Part shown: piece by piece, positions 1-8,231 of the stretch | Layout of the letters: every line of letters begins with the position of its first letter | Position numbering within the stretch: position 1 is the stretch's first letter | Origin: Rhodocyclales bacterium | GTDB taxonomy: Bacteria > Pseudomonadota > Gammaproteobacteria > Burkholderiales > Rhodocyclaceae | NCBI GenBank assembly: GCA_003105015.1 | Contig: PQAF01000036.1 | Coordinates: forward strand, 85,815-122,980 | Direction: 5' to 3' | Length of the DNA stretch: 37,166 bases | Notes under the pieces: model-generated | Seen by the model: only the letters and a program-made list of their open reading frames with translations | The model's database searches: none | Told to the model about the DNA's origin: nothing | Position numbers and translations under genes: made by a program

Positions 1-425
1 ACGGGCGGCGTCGGGCTGTTGAACGCCTCCACGGCGGTCATGGCGATCGAATAGGGCTCCTCGCCGGTCGACGCCGCGTTGCACCAGATCTTGATGGTGC
101 GCTTTTCCGCGATGGACTTGAGATGGCGGGACAGGCTCTCGAAGTGGTGGGCCTCGCGGAAGAAGGAGGTCAGGTTGGTCGTCAGCGAATTGATGAACGC
201 CTCCCACTCCCGCGCGTCCTTGCGCTCCAGGCGCGCCAGGTACTGGGCGAAGCTGCGGTCGCCGCATACCCGCACCCGCCGCGCCAGGCGGCTGTAGACC
301 ATGTCCTGCTTGGCCGCGGACAGGGCGATGCCGGCATGCTCGTGGAGGAGCTTGCGCACGCGCTCGAAATCGGCCGCTGTGAACTCGAACTCGCGCAGCG
401 AATGCGTTTTCTCGTTATTCGACAT
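1..425 (-). CDS. cheR: CheR chemotaxis protein methyltransferase (N-terminal part, cut by window edge)
   Basis: The 141 visible codons begin MSNNEKTHS and give the N-terminal and early catalytic part of CheR, which uses S-adenosylmethionine to methylate glutamates on chemoreceptors during adaptation. Visible motifs are SLTTNLTSFFRE, the CheR N-terminal signature that contacts the receptor helix and SAM, and WCNAASTGEEPYS, the SAM-binding motif. It is the fourth minus-strand gene after motA, motB and an Hpt protein, 24 bp downstream of the Hpt stop, so it is probably in the same operon. The Shine-Dalgarno sequence before the ATG is weak, which suggests translational coupling. The C-terminal half lies beyond base 1. 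Confidence 0.93.
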   Translation of the reverse strand, partial: MSNNEKTHSLREFEFTAADFERVRKLLHEHAGIALSAAKQDMVYSRLARRVRVCGDRSFAQYLARLERKDAREWEAFINSLTTNLTSFFREAHHFESLSRHLKSIAEKRTIKIWCNAASTGEEPYSIAMTAVEAFNSPTPP

Positions 426-449
426 GGCGGCTGCGCGGGCGGGCGGGTC

Positions 450-1241
450 TCAGAATTCCGGCCATTCCCGGTCGCTCCCGGTCGTGCCGGTCGTGCGGCG
501 GAACTTGGGCAGGGGACGCGTGCGGGCGGACGACGGACGCCCGGCCGGCTGCGACAGCGCCAGGCCGGCGATCGCCTTGACCAAGGCGCGGAAGGACTCG
601 CGCAGCGATTCGGCGTTGTCGGCAGCCTGCTCGGCAAGGGCGGCATGACGCTCGATCGCCTCGCCCAGTTCGCGGACCGCGCCGGTCACCTCGTGCAGGC
701 TGCCGGCGCCGGCAGCCTCGACCAGCGCCATGACCTCGCCGGACGCCGCGGCCGTCCGCTGCGCCAATTCGCGCAACTCGCCGGCGAGGGCGGACGGATC
801 CGGCGCCGTCTCCGGCAGACTGACTTTCCCGTTCCGCGCGGTGGGCGCCGGCCGCTCCCTGGAAATGCTGCGCAGCAGCGCGGTCACGCTTGCCGCGGCG
901 TCCTGCGCCGCGGCCCCTTCGCCGCGATAGCCGGCGAGCAGCGACCTGAGCGCGCCGCAGGCTTCGCGCAGGGCGCGCACGAGATCCGCGGTCAGCCGGC
1001 GCCGGCCCTTGCGCACGCCCTCGATGACCGCCTCGGCCTCTTCCGCCAGGATCGCCATGTCGCGGAAGCCGAAGGTGCCGCCGGAACCCTTGATCGAATG
1101 GGCCGCGCGACCGATATCCTCGAGCTGCGCCGGGTCGGGATCCTCCGGGTCGAGATGGAGCAGCAGCAGCTCCATCGTCGACAGATGCTCGGCTGTCTCC
1201 TCGAAGAAGACCGGGTGGAACTGGGTCATGTCGAGCGGCAT
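450..1241 (-). CDS. Stand-alone Hpt (histidine phosphotransfer) domain protein
   Basis: This 263-residue protein has an N-terminal Hpt domain (about residues 5-105) with the phosphorylatable histidine in AAHSIKGSGGTFGF (H48), the signature of CheA-type P1 domains. There is no CheA kinase core, P2, dimerisation or CheW-like domain. Residues about 105-260 are Ala/Glu-rich and helical (for example GEVMALVEAAGAGSLHEV), followed by a basic Ser/Pro tail. I do not recognise a named family for the C-terminal half. It lies between motB (21-bp gap) and cheR, so a role in chemotaxis phosphorelay, or as a phosphate sink for CheY, is inferred. An alternative ATG four codons downstream (MTQFH) is possible. 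Confidence 0.82.
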   Translation of the reverse strand: MPLDMTQFHPVFFEETAEHLSTMELLLLHLDPEDPDPAQLEDIGRAAHSIKGSGGTFGFRDMAILAEEAEAVIEGVRKGRRRLTADLVRALREACGALRSLLAGYRGEGAAAQDAAASVTALLRSISRERPAPTARNGKVSLPETAPDPSALAGELRELAQRTAAASGEVMALVEAAGAGSLHEVTGAVRELGEAIERHAALAEQAADNAESLRESFRALVKAIAGLALSQPAGRPSSARTRPLPKFRRTTGTTGSDREWPEF

Positions 1242-1262
1242 GGCGGCTTGCTTGCGCGGGGA

Positions 1263-2198
1263 TCAGTCGGCGGGCTTCGTCGCCGGCCCCGCCGGGGACC
1301 CGTCCCCTTCCGCTGCATTCGTCCCGGGCAGCTTGCCGTCGCGCAGGATGGCTTCCTCGGTCTTCCTGTTGAGGACGATGATGCCGATGCGGCGATTCTG
1401 CGGATTGAACGGATCGGCCGGATCGAAGAGCACCGTCGAGGCCTGGCCGACCACGCGGATCACCTTGCCGTCGGCCATGCCTCCCGCGACCAGTTCGCGC
1501 CGCGAGGCATTCGCCCGGCTGGCGGACAGCTCCCAGTTGCCGATGCCCTTGTCGCCGCCGGCGAAGGGCTTGGCGTCGGTGTGTCCGGAGAGGGAGATGC
1601 GGTTGTCCACTTCGTTGAGCGAACGGCCGATCTCGCGCAGGATGTCGCGCATGTAGGGCTTCAGCTCGGCGCTGGACAGGTCGAACATCGGGCGGTTCTT
1701 TTCGTCCACGATCTGGATGCGCAGTCCTTCGTTGGTGATGTCGAGGACCAGCTGTTTCTGGTACTGGTGCAGGGAGGGATTGGCCTCGATCGCCTTCTCG
1801 ATCTTCTTCTTCAGTTCGTCGAGCTTCTCCCGTTCCTTGCGCTCCAGTTCGGCCTGCAGGGCGCGCGGATCGTAGGTCTTCTTCTCGGTCTTGGTCTGTC
1901 CGGCCTTGACCTGGCCGGCGATGCGGGTGAGGTCCATGCCGCCGCCCTGGAGGACGCTGGAGGCGTCGCCCGTGCCGGAGCCGCCCTGCATGGCGACCTT
2001 CAGCGGCGTCGCGAAATAATCGGCGATGCCCTTCAGGTCGCCCTTGGTGGTGGAGCCGAGCAGCCACATGAGCAGGAAGAAGGCCATCATCGCCGTGACG
2101 AAGTCGGCATAGGCGATCTTCCAGGCGCCGCCGTGGTGACCGCCGCCGCCCTTCCTGATCCGTTTGACGACGATGGGCCGCTGGGTCTCGTCGCTCAC
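1263..2198 (-). CDS. motB: Flagellar motor stator protein MotB
   Basis: A 311-residue protein that anchors the stator to peptidoglycan and forms the proton channel with MotA. The single N-terminal membrane segment AYADFVTAMMAFFLLMWLLG carries the essential proton-binding aspartate at D32, the same number as in E. coli. A charged Lys/Glu helix (about 110-150) precedes the C-terminal OmpA-like peptidoglycan-binding domain (about 155-285), with LSGHTDAKPF and SASRANASRRELV. The start is GTG overlapping the motA stop as GTGA, placing D32 correctly. A longer upstream frame would lie inside motA. The tail is Gly/Pro-rich and variable. Confidence 0.96.
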   Translation of the reverse strand: MSDETQRPIVVKRIRKGGGGHHGGAWKIAYADFVTAMMAFFLLMWLLGSTTKGDLKGIADYFATPLKVAMQGGSGTGDASSVLQGGGMDLTRIAGQVKAGQTKTEKKTYDPRALQAELERKEREKLDELKKKIEKAIEANPSLHQYQKQLVLDITNEGLRIQIVDEKNRPMFDLSSAELKPYMRDILREIGRSLNEVDNRISLSGHTDAKPFAGGDKGIGNWELSASRANASRRELVAGGMADGKVIRVVGQASTVLFDPADPFNPQNRRIGIIVLNRKTEEAILRDGKLPGTNAAEGDGSPAGPATKPAD

Positions 2199-3055
2199 CT
2201 GTTCTTCCTCTGCTTGACCTCGTCCTCCAGCTCGCGGAAGCCCGGCCGCTCGGTCGAGTAGAGCACCTTGCGGCCGAATTCGACCGCCACCTGCGGCGCA
2301 TAGCCGTTCATGCTGGCGAGCAGCGTGACCTTCATGCACTGGAGCATCTTGGTCGCCTCATGCAGCTTCTGCTCCAGCAGCGAGGCAAGCGGCGCGACGA
2401 ATCCGTAGGAGAGCAGGATGCCGAGGAAGGTGCCGACCAGGGCGGCGGCGATCAGCTTGCCCAGCTCGGCGGGCGGAATGCCGACCGATTCCATGGTGTG
2501 CACCACGCCCATCACCGCGGCGACGATGCCGAAGGCCGGCAGGCCGTCGGCCAGCTTGGACAGCGCGTGGATCGGCACCTCGCCCTCGTGGTGGTGGGTC
2601 TCGATCTCGTTGTCCATCAGGTTCTCGATCTCGAAGGCATTCAGATTGCCGCCCACCATCATGCGCATGTAGTCGGTGAGGAATTCCATGGCGTGGTGAT
2701 CGTTCTGGATGTGGGGGTACTTCGAGAAGATCGGGCTCGCCTCCGGATTTTCCACATCCGATTCGATGGACATCAGGCCTTCCTTGCGCACCTTGGCCAG
2801 GATCTCGTAGAGCATCGACAGCAGGTCGATGTAGAGTGCCTTGCTGAACTTCGATCCCTTGAAAAGGCTGGGCAAGGCCTTCAGGGTGGCCTTGATCGTC
2901 TTCGGGCTGTTGGCGACGAAGAAGGCGCCGAGGGCCGACCCGCCGATCATGATCAGTTCGACCGGCTGGAACAGCGAGGCCACGTGCCCGCCGGCCATGA
3001 CGAATCCGCCGAACACGGCGCCGAGCACCACGACATATCCGATGATTACGAGCAT
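2195..3055 (-). CDS. motA: Flagellar motor stator protein MotA
   Basis: A 286-residue inner-membrane protein with four membrane segments that couples proton flow to flagellar rotation. Residues known to be critical in E. coli MotA occur here at identical positions: R90 and E98 in the cytoplasmic loop (VRKEGLMSIE), P173 (ADGLPAFG) and P222 (FVAPLASL). The H+-type stator is therefore intact. It is the first gene of motA-motB-hpt-cheR. A sigma-28-like promoter lies 74-100 bp upstream, and the flhDC terminator just before that separates it from the upstream operon. The Shine-Dalgarno sequence is poor (GAGAG) but the ATG gives family-standard length. Confidence 0.97.
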   Translation of the reverse strand: MLVIIGYVVVLGAVFGGFVMAGGHVASLFQPVELIMIGGSALGAFFVANSPKTIKATLKALPSLFKGSKFSKALYIDLLSMLYEILAKVRKEGLMSIESDVENPEASPIFSKYPHIQNDHHAMEFLTDYMRMMVGGNLNAFEIENLMDNEIETHHHEGEVPIHALSKLADGLPAFGIVAAVMGVVHTMESVGIPPAELGKLIAAALVGTFLGILLSYGFVAPLASLLEQKLHEATKMLQCMKVTLLASMNGYAPQVAVEFGRKVLYSTERPGFRELEDEVKQRKNR

Positions 3056-3128
3056 CCCCGTATCTCTCTGTTCTTAATTGATATTCAGCTTCCGCAGGGG
3101 GGCGATGAGCTTGACAGGCATGTTTCGG

Positions 3129-3155
3129 ATATCGGCCTGCCGCCGCGGAACTTGA
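3129..3155 (-). promoter_or_regulatory. Sigma-28 (FliA)-type promoter of motA
   Basis: Read on the minus strand the site is TCAAGTTC-N11-GCCGATAT, close to the enterobacterial FliA consensus TAAAGTTT-N11-GCCGATAA, with exactly the right spacing. It lies between the flhDC terminator and motA, giving a predicted leader of about 65 nt. This matches the known class III control of motA in other bacteria. No transcript start was measured. Confidence 0.75.
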
Positions 3156-3162
3156 GCGGGAC

Positions 3163-3199
3163 AAAAAAAAGCCGCCCGGAATCGGAGAGGCCGGGCGGC
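3163..3199 (-). terminator. Rho-independent terminator of flhDC
   Basis: A perfect 9-bp GC stem (GCCGCCCGG/CCGGGCGGC at 3171-3179 and 3191-3199) with an 11-nt loop is followed, on the minus strand, by eight U residues. It lies 41 bp past the flhC stop and just upstream of the motA promoter, so it separates flhDC from motAB transcription. Confidence 0.9.
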
Positions 3200-3239
3200 G
3201 CGAGTCCCCTTGCTGAGCAAGGAGGAGGTCAGACGGTCT

Positions 3240-3782
3240 TCAAACGGTCATCGCGACCGCTTCCGCGTTGCGCTTGGTCTTGCCTGCCCGGGCCGGCACA
3301 TGGCACAGGCCGCAGGCGTAATCCCGGGTCAGGTCGAGGGCATGGGCGACGAAATGGCCGCCGCAGTCCCTGCATTGCGCCATCTTCAGCATGTCGGCGT
3401 CGAAGAAGCGCACCAGCGTCCAGGCGCGGGTCAGCGAGAGCACGCACTCCAGCCCATGCAGCTCGATATGCTCGAGGTACAGGCGATAGGCCTTGACGAC
3501 GGCCTTCAGGCCGCGCAGTTCGGTATTGCCGAGCATGAACTGGTAGAAGGACATGAACAGCGAGGCATGCACGTTCGGCTGCCAGGTGAGGAACCAGTCC
3601 GTCGAGAACGGCAGCATGCCTTTCGGCGGCGAGACGCCCTTCACTTCCTTGTACAGCTTGAGCAGGCGTTCGCGGGAAAGGTTGGTTTCGGCCTCGAGGA
3701 GCTGCAGGCGCGCACCCAGCCGGATCAGTTCGGCGGCCAGCTGGATTTCCTGCGCTTCGGTGACGACGCTCTTGTTTCGCAT
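3240..3782 (-). CDS. flhC: Flagellar transcriptional regulator FlhC
   Basis: A 180-residue subunit of the FlhD4C2 complex, which activates class II flagellar promoters with sigma-70. The four zinc-ligand cysteines are at C137, C140, C157 and C160 (CRDC and CGLC), the same positions as in E. coli FlhC. The N-terminal helices contact FlhD and DNA. The ATG start (MRNKSVVTEAQ) lies 10 bp after the flhD stop, and an upstream extension would overlap flhD. The C-terminal tail is basic. It is followed by a strong terminator. Confidence 0.97.
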   Translation of the reverse strand: MRNKSVVTEAQEIQLAAELIRLGARLQLLEAETNLSRERLLKLYKEVKGVSPPKGMLPFSTDWFLTWQPNVHASLFMSFYQFMLGNTELRGLKAVVKAYRLYLEHIELHGLECVLSLTRAWTLVRFFDADMLKMAQCRDCGGHFVAHALDLTRDYACGLCHVPARAGKTKRNAEAVAMTV

Positions 3783-3792
3783 GGCGGCCGCC

Positions 3793-4110
3793 TCAGGCGA
3801 TGGCCTCGACCGGCTTGGCGGAAGCCAGGATGGCGGCATGCGTATGGGCCGTGCCGCGGTCGCGTTCATGGCTGGAGAGCAGTCCGAGCAGCAGCTTGTC
3901 GTCGAAGCGGAAGCGGCACAGCACCATGTTTGAGCCGGCCATCTTCAGCACCTGTCCGGGTGTCAGGCGCTCGATCACGTCGGCCATGTCGGCACCGATG
4001 CCCAGGCGATACTGGGCGGTTTCGCGATCGGCCCGGATCAGCTGCTGGGCCAGCATCAGGTAAGTCAGGTTCAGTTCCTTGATTTCGTTGTAGGTGTCGG
4101 CACTGCTCAT
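3793..4110 (-). CDS. flhD: Flagellar transcriptional regulator FlhD
   Basis: A 105-residue partner of FlhC. The fold-defining stretch EIKELNLTYLMLAQQLIRAD and the cysteine at C65 (NMVLCRF), which forms the intersubunit disulfide in E. coli FlhD, are both present at family positions. The ATG start is set by a good Shine-Dalgarno sequence (GGAGGAG) and gives the usual family length; a 28-codon upstream extension lacks similarity. It has a leader of roughly 190 nt if the upstream sigma-28-like site is used, containing a large dyad that may be a repressor site or an RNA structure. Confidence 0.96.
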   Translation of the reverse strand: MSSADTYNEIKELNLTYLMLAQQLIRADRETAQYRLGIGADMADVIERLTPGQVLKMAGSNMVLCRFRFDDKLLLGLLSSHERDRGTAHTHAAILASAKPVEAIA

Positions 4111-4251
4111 GTTTGCGCTCCTCCGCTCATTGGGGCCACCCGTTGGCCGGATGGCATGGCACCCCCTGGTGCCTTTGTTGAACGAATTCTGCAACTGATG
4201 CGCCGCCGGAAAAATCGGCCGCTCTCCGTATTTTGCGTACGAAATGAAACG

Positions 4252-4286
4252 GTCCGTCCTGTAGGGTTTTTTCCTACATGACGGAC
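4252..4286. promoter_or_regulatory. 35-bp inverted repeat in the flhDC leader (possible operator)
   Basis: Minus-strand structure: GTCCGTC-N1-TGTAGG-N7-CCTACA-N1-GACGGAC, 13 paired positions per arm with one internal mismatch and an A-rich centre. No U-run follows on either strand, so it is not a classical terminator. The core TAGGAAA with its reversed partner resembles half-sites of RcsB/BvgA-type LuxR response regulators. The E. coli flhDC leader carries an RcsAB box of similar sequence. The binding protein here is unknown; an RNA hairpin is an alternative. Confidence 0.5.
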
Positions 4287-4306
4287 TTTCTCCTTCATAA
4301 CGATTG

Positions 4307-4333
4307 GTTACGGCAGGCCGGGGAAAAACTTTA
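4307..4333 (-). promoter_or_regulatory. Sigma-28-like promoter upstream of flhDC
   Basis: TAAAGTTT-N11-GCCGTAAC on the minus strand: a perfect -35 octamer at the right spacing, with a -10 sharing the GCCG core. It lies about 200 bp upstream of flhD and just past the stop of the upstream GGDEF-EAL gene. The surrounding sequence is A/T-rich. FliA feedback onto flhDC is the inference; a sigma-70 promoter in the same 275-bp gap cannot be excluded. Confidence 0.55.
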
Positions 4334-4385
4334 GGGGATTTTTGAAAAAAATATTCTCTTTCCGTTCAGCCGGTTGCAACTGGCC

Positions 4386-6152
4386 CTAGTGAAGGACGGC
4401 TCTTCCCTTGATTTGTTCCCCCACCAGCCGCTCGGTCAGGACTTCACTGTCGACCGGCCTGCTGAAGTGGAAACCCTGGAAGCGGTCGCACTGCGCCTTC
4501 TGCAGCAGTTCAACCTGGCGGGCCGTTTCCACCCCTTCGGCAATGGTCATCAGGCGCAGGCTCTTCGCCAGCGCCATGATGGTATGCACGATGGCCGTAT
4601 CCTCGTCGTTGATGCCGACCGCACTGACGAAGGATTTGTCGATCTTGAGGATGTCGATGGGAAAACGCTTCAGATAGGACAGGGAGGAATAGCCCGTGCC
4701 GAAGTCGTCGATGGAGAGCTTCACGCCCATGTGCTTGAGCGCCCGCAACATGCCGACGGCGGACTCGGCGTCGTGCATGACCACCGATTCGGTGATTTCC
4801 AGCGTCAGGGCCTGCGGCCGCAGCCCGGAGTCCGCCAGGGCACGATTGACGATGTCGAGCAGGCGCGGCTGGGCAAACTGCACGGCGGACACGTTCACGG
4901 AGATCGACAGGTCGGTAAATCCCTGGTCGTGCCAGGCCTTGGCCTGGCGGCAGGACTGGCGCAGCACCCACTCGCCGATATCGACGATCAGCCCCGACTC
5001 GTCGGCGATGGGGATGAAGCGGTCGGGCGGAATGAGGCCGCGCTCGGGATGCCGCCAGCGCACCAGCGCCTCGGCGCCGACGGTACTCAGGGCGGCGGCA
5101 TCGACGCAGGGCTGGAATTGCAGGAACAGTTCGTTGCGCTCGATGGCATGGCGCAGCTCGCTTTCCATGGCGATCCGCTCGGCCGAGGTGGCGTTCATTT
5201 CCCGCACGTAGAAACGATAGCCGTTGCCGCCGCCGCGCTTGGCGTTGGCCATGGCCGTCTCGGCGTTCATGAGGAGGTCATACACCTGGCGGCCGTCTTC
5301 CGGAACCAGTGCGACGCCGATGGAGCAGGTCAGATACAGCTCGATGCCGGCGTGCACGAACGGCGCCTCGAAGGCCTGTTTCAGCCATTCCGCAAAATTC
5401 TGTACCGCGATCCTGTCGGTCAGGCCGGGATAGAAGATGCCGAACTCGTCGCCGCCGAAGCGGGCCAGTATGGCGCCGGACTCGGCGGCGCACTCCTTCA
5501 GCCTGGCCGCCGCCTGGCGCAGGATCTCGTTGCCGGCCTCGTAGCCGAAGGAACTGTTGATGCGCAGGAAGCGGTCGAGATCGATGTAGAGCAGCGTGCC
5601 GCAGGGCGTCTTGCCGAGCGATTCGCATTCGGCAATGCACTCGGTGACGCGGGCGCAGAAATAATTGTGGTTGGGCAGGTTCGACAGCTTGTCGAAATAG
5701 GCCAGCTCCATGATGCGCGTGTCGGCCTGCCGCACCGCGCTGCGCGCCGCCGCCCCCTTCAGTTCGCGCTCGATGACGGGAATCAGCCGCGCGAAATTGC
5801 CCTTCTGGATGTAGTCGTTCACCCCCTCGCCCATCGCCGAATAGGCCGCCTGGTCGCTGATGTGGCCGGAGTAGATGATGAAGGGAATGTCCTTGCCGCT
5901 CTGCTTGAGGATCTCCAGCGCCGTCAGGGCGTCGAAGCCCGGCATGGAATGGTCGCAGATGATGACATCCCAGTCGCCGGCGCTGAGCGCATCGCTCATC
6001 TCCGATCCGGTGTCGACCCGCTTGTAGTCGACCTTGGCGCCGCGCGAAGCCAGCTCCGAGTAGAGCAGGAATGCGTCGTCCTCGGAGTCATCCACAATCA
6101 GCATGCTGATGGGCTGCTCCCGCAACAACATGTTCATGTTCGCACGTTCCAT
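4386..6152 (-). CDS. Response regulator with REC-GGDEF-EAL domains (c-di-GMP turnover)
   Basis: About 588 residues. REC (about 15-130) is intact: acidic pocket VDDSEDD, phosphoacceptor in IICDHSMP, conserved Ser/Lys in YSG and IQKGN. GGDEF (about 150-310) has ARFGGDEFGIF, so cyclase activity is possible, but no RxxD inhibitory site precedes it. EAL (about 330-585) has EALVRWRHP, NVSAVQF, EITES, DDFGTGYSS, KIDKSFV and EGVET, the set expected of an active c-di-GMP phosphodiesterase. It is probably a bifunctional or net phosphodiesterase protein gated by phosphorylation. Position next to flhDC and a sigma-28-like promoter upstream suggest a motility role. The start is uncertain: GTG 6155, ATG 6152, or one of the ATGs of MNML at 6137/6131. 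Confidence 0.93.
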   Translation of the reverse strand: MERANMNMLLREQPISMLIVDDSEDDAFLLYSELASRGAKVDYKRVDTGSEMSDALSAGDWDVIICDHSMPGFDALTALEILKQSGKDIPFIIYSGHISDQAAYSAMGEGVNDYIQKGNFARLIPVIERELKGAAARSAVRQADTRIMELAYFDKLSNLPNHNYFCARVTECIAECESLGKTPCGTLLYIDLDRFLRINSSFGYEAGNEILRQAAARLKECAAESGAILARFGGDEFGIFYPGLTDRIAVQNFAEWLKQAFEAPFVHAGIELYLTCSIGVALVPEDGRQVYDLLMNAETAMANAKRGGGNGYRFYVREMNATSAERIAMESELRHAIERNELFLQFQPCVDAAALSTVGAEALVRWRHPERGLIPPDRFIPIADESGLIVDIGEWVLRQSCRQAKAWHDQGFTDLSISVNVSAVQFAQPRLLDIVNRALADSGLRPQALTLEITESVVMHDAESAVGMLRALKHMGVKLSIDDFGTGYSSLSYLKRFPIDILKIDKSFVSAVGINDEDTAIVHTIMALAKSLRLMTIAEGVETARQVELLQKAQCDRFQGFHFSRPVDSEVLTERLVGEQIKGRAVLH

Positions 6153-6200
6153 CACGGTCCGGTCTTGTCCGAATAATAGCGATACGTCGGGGTTGACCGG

Positions 6201-6227
6201 TAAACGGCTGAACGGATGGAAACTTTA
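6201..6227 (-). promoter_or_regulatory. Sigma-28-type promoter of the REC-GGDEF-EAL gene
   Basis: TAAAGTTT-N11-GCCGTTTA on the minus strand, with a perfect -35 octamer and 6 of 8 matches in the -10 octamer, about 50 bp upstream of the start. It fits the same local pattern as the sites before motA, flhD and the HDOD gene. Confidence 0.7.
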
Positions 6228-6272
6228 GGGAGCTTGCGTTAATTATTTAACACTTTGGGCTCAAGGACTTGC

Positions 6273-8177
6273 TCAGGACTGCGGCGAGGCGATCCGATTC
6301 CCGCCCTGCTGCTTGGCGAGATAAACGCCCTCGTCGGCGCGTTTTATCAGTGCATCGACATTGGCCATGGATGCCTCGCGCATCGCCACGCCTGCGCTCA
6401 TGCCGGCCTTCAGGCGCTGACCGCCCACCTCGACAGGCGCCTGCTCGACGGCACGCCGTATGCGTTCGGCGCAGGCGAGCGCCGCCTGCAACGGAGTGTC
6501 CGGGCAGATGACCAGGAATTCGTCGCCGCCCGTGCGGCACACCACGTCCTGGCTGCGCACGGCGCTGCGAATGGTCGACGCCACCTGCTTCAGGTAGGCG
6601 TCGCCGATATCGTGTCCGTTGGCGTCATTGACCTGCTTGAACTGGTCGAGGTCGATCACCATGCAGGCCAATGGCCGCTTGTTGCGCACGCTGGCCGCCC
6701 ACTCCTGCTCCATGTGCGCCATGGCATGGCGGCGGTTGGGCAGCCCGGTCAGGTCGTCGGTCAGCGCCGCCTCCTGCAGCCGGCGGTTGGAGATCGACAG
6801 TTCCGCGGCGAAACGCCGCAGCTCCTCGCGGTCGTGTTCTATCTCCCGATGCAGATGCACGATGCGCCGGCTCGCGCGCAGACGCGCCGCCAGCAGGCGC
6901 GGCTCGACGGGCTTGGCCAGATAGTCGTCCACGCCGACCTCGAAACCCCTGGCCAGCGTCTCGCCGCTTTCGTGCGCCGTCAGCATCAGGATGTAGATGC
7001 CGCGCCCCAGACGCGTCTCGCGCAATGCCCGGGTGACCTCGAGGCCATCCGGTTGCGGCAGGCTGCGGGCGGCGATGAGAACATGCGGCTGGACTTCCAG
7101 GGCAAGGCGCAGCGCCTCCTGTCCGTCGGCCGCCTCGACAACCTCATAGCCGTCCTGTTCCAGCGTCGCGCGTGCCAGGGCACGGACCGCCTGCTCGGCA
7201 TCCGCCACCAGAACACGCAGGCACGACGGCCCGGATGCCTTCGCCGGAGCCTCCTCCTTCGCCGTCGAACTGGCCAGCTGATCGAAACTCGGCAAGGGCG
7301 ATGCGGCCACGTTGAGGATGGTGGCCCACTCCCGCCACTCCGCCACGACGCCATCGCATAGCTGAATGAGGTCGCCGTTCTCGATCGACAGGCGCGCGCC
7401 CAGCACGAACAGGCGCGGCATGGCCGCCGTCCGTCCTGCCTCGTCCGCAATGCAGATGTCGGCGATCAGCCGGGACAGCGCCAGCGACTGGACCAGCGCA
7501 TACTCGCGGCTGCTCCTCGAGAAAACCGTCTCGTCGCACTGCTCGTGGGCATGCACGACGTCGCAGAAGATCTTCGGCAGCCCCCAGTCCGACAACATGG
7601 CGACCGTCAGGTCGCGGTGATTCATGGCGAACCGCTCCGCTTCCAGGCCGGCCAGGTCGGTCTGGCGGGTTTTCGACGCCACGCGAAGGACGGCGGAATA
7701 GTCCTCCGGATACAAGGTCGCCAGGGCCAGCTCGCCGACCCGGGCCAGCAGCCCGACGGAAAACGCCTCTTCGGCCTGCGCCGCGCGCGTGCGCAGGGTC
7801 AGTTCCTGCAGGGCAATGCCGCAGGCAAGCGATGCCGTCCAGAAATGCGGGTAATCGAAACCCTTGCAGGCGCCATCCTTGTACTGCGACAGGAGCGAGA
7901 ATCCCAGCGCCAGGTTGCGCACTGCCGGCATGCCGAGCACGACCAGGGCTTCCTGCACCGATACGACGGGGCGGCCGGGGTTGGCGTTTACGGAATTGGC
8001 GGCCTTGATGAGCCGGCCGACGAAGGCGGGATCGGATTTGATGATCCGCGCCAATTCGGCCATGGAGGCGTCCTCCTTCTGCGTCAGGCGCATGATGGCC
8101 AGAGCCACCCCCTTGGGCGAGGGCAGGTTGCCGGAGGCTTTCAGTTTCTCGAATTTGGAGAGATCCATCGGGATCAT
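6273..8177 (-). CDS. HDOD - degenerate REC - GGDEF diguanylate cyclase
   Basis: A 634-residue protein. The N-terminal HDOD domain (about 15-215; LPSPKGVALAIMRL, IIKSDPAFVGRLIKAANS) is a non-catalytic signalling module of the HD superfamily. The central receiver (about 320-435) has lost its chemistry: the phosphoacceptor position reads IAARSLP (Ala instead of Asp), and the acidic pair is ADAE instead of DD, although the Thr and Lys (LTAHES, LAKPVEP) remain. The C-terminal GGDEF domain (about 470-630) has CRTGGDEFLVI, preceded by RSQD, an RxxD product-inhibition site at the correct distance, so an active, feedback-inhibited cyclase is predicted. It has its own sigma-28-like promoter. ATG 8177 is used; ATG 8168 is possible, and neither has a clear Shine-Dalgarno sequence. 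Confidence 0.92.
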   Translation of the reverse strand: MIPMDLSKFEKLKASGNLPSPKGVALAIMRLTQKEDASMAELARIIKSDPAFVGRLIKAANSVNANPGRPVVSVQEALVVLGMPAVRNLALGFSLLSQYKDGACKGFDYPHFWTASLACGIALQELTLRTRAAQAEEAFSVGLLARVGELALATLYPEDYSAVLRVASKTRQTDLAGLEAERFAMNHRDLTVAMLSDWGLPKIFCDVVHAHEQCDETVFSRSSREYALVQSLALSRLIADICIADEAGRTAAMPRLFVLGARLSIENGDLIQLCDGVVAEWREWATILNVAASPLPSFDQLASSTAKEEAPAKASGPSCLRVLVADAEQAVRALARATLEQDGYEVVEAADGQEALRLALEVQPHVLIAARSLPQPDGLEVTRALRETRLGRGIYILMLTAHESGETLARGFEVGVDDYLAKPVEPRLLAARLRASRRIVHLHREIEHDREELRRFAAELSISNRRLQEAALTDDLTGLPNRRHAMAHMEQEWAASVRNKRPLACMVIDLDQFKQVNDANGHDIGDAYLKQVASTIRSAVRSQDVVCRTGGDEFLVICPDTPLQAALACAERIRRAVEQAPVEVGGQRLKAGMSAGVAMREASMANVDALIKRADEGVYLAKQQGGNRIASPQS

Positions 8178-8231
8178 GGACGGACGGGGCTGTGAATTGA
8201 TTTCAGGGCGGCAAAGCGCCTGCCTCTTGGC

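Noticed and set aside
123..2261. Long open frame on the plus strand (over 700 codons) opposite motAB, hpt and cheR
   Set aside because: Low-complexity Gly/Arg/Ala-rich translation without motifs, exactly antisense to well-supported genes; typical of GC-rich DNA.
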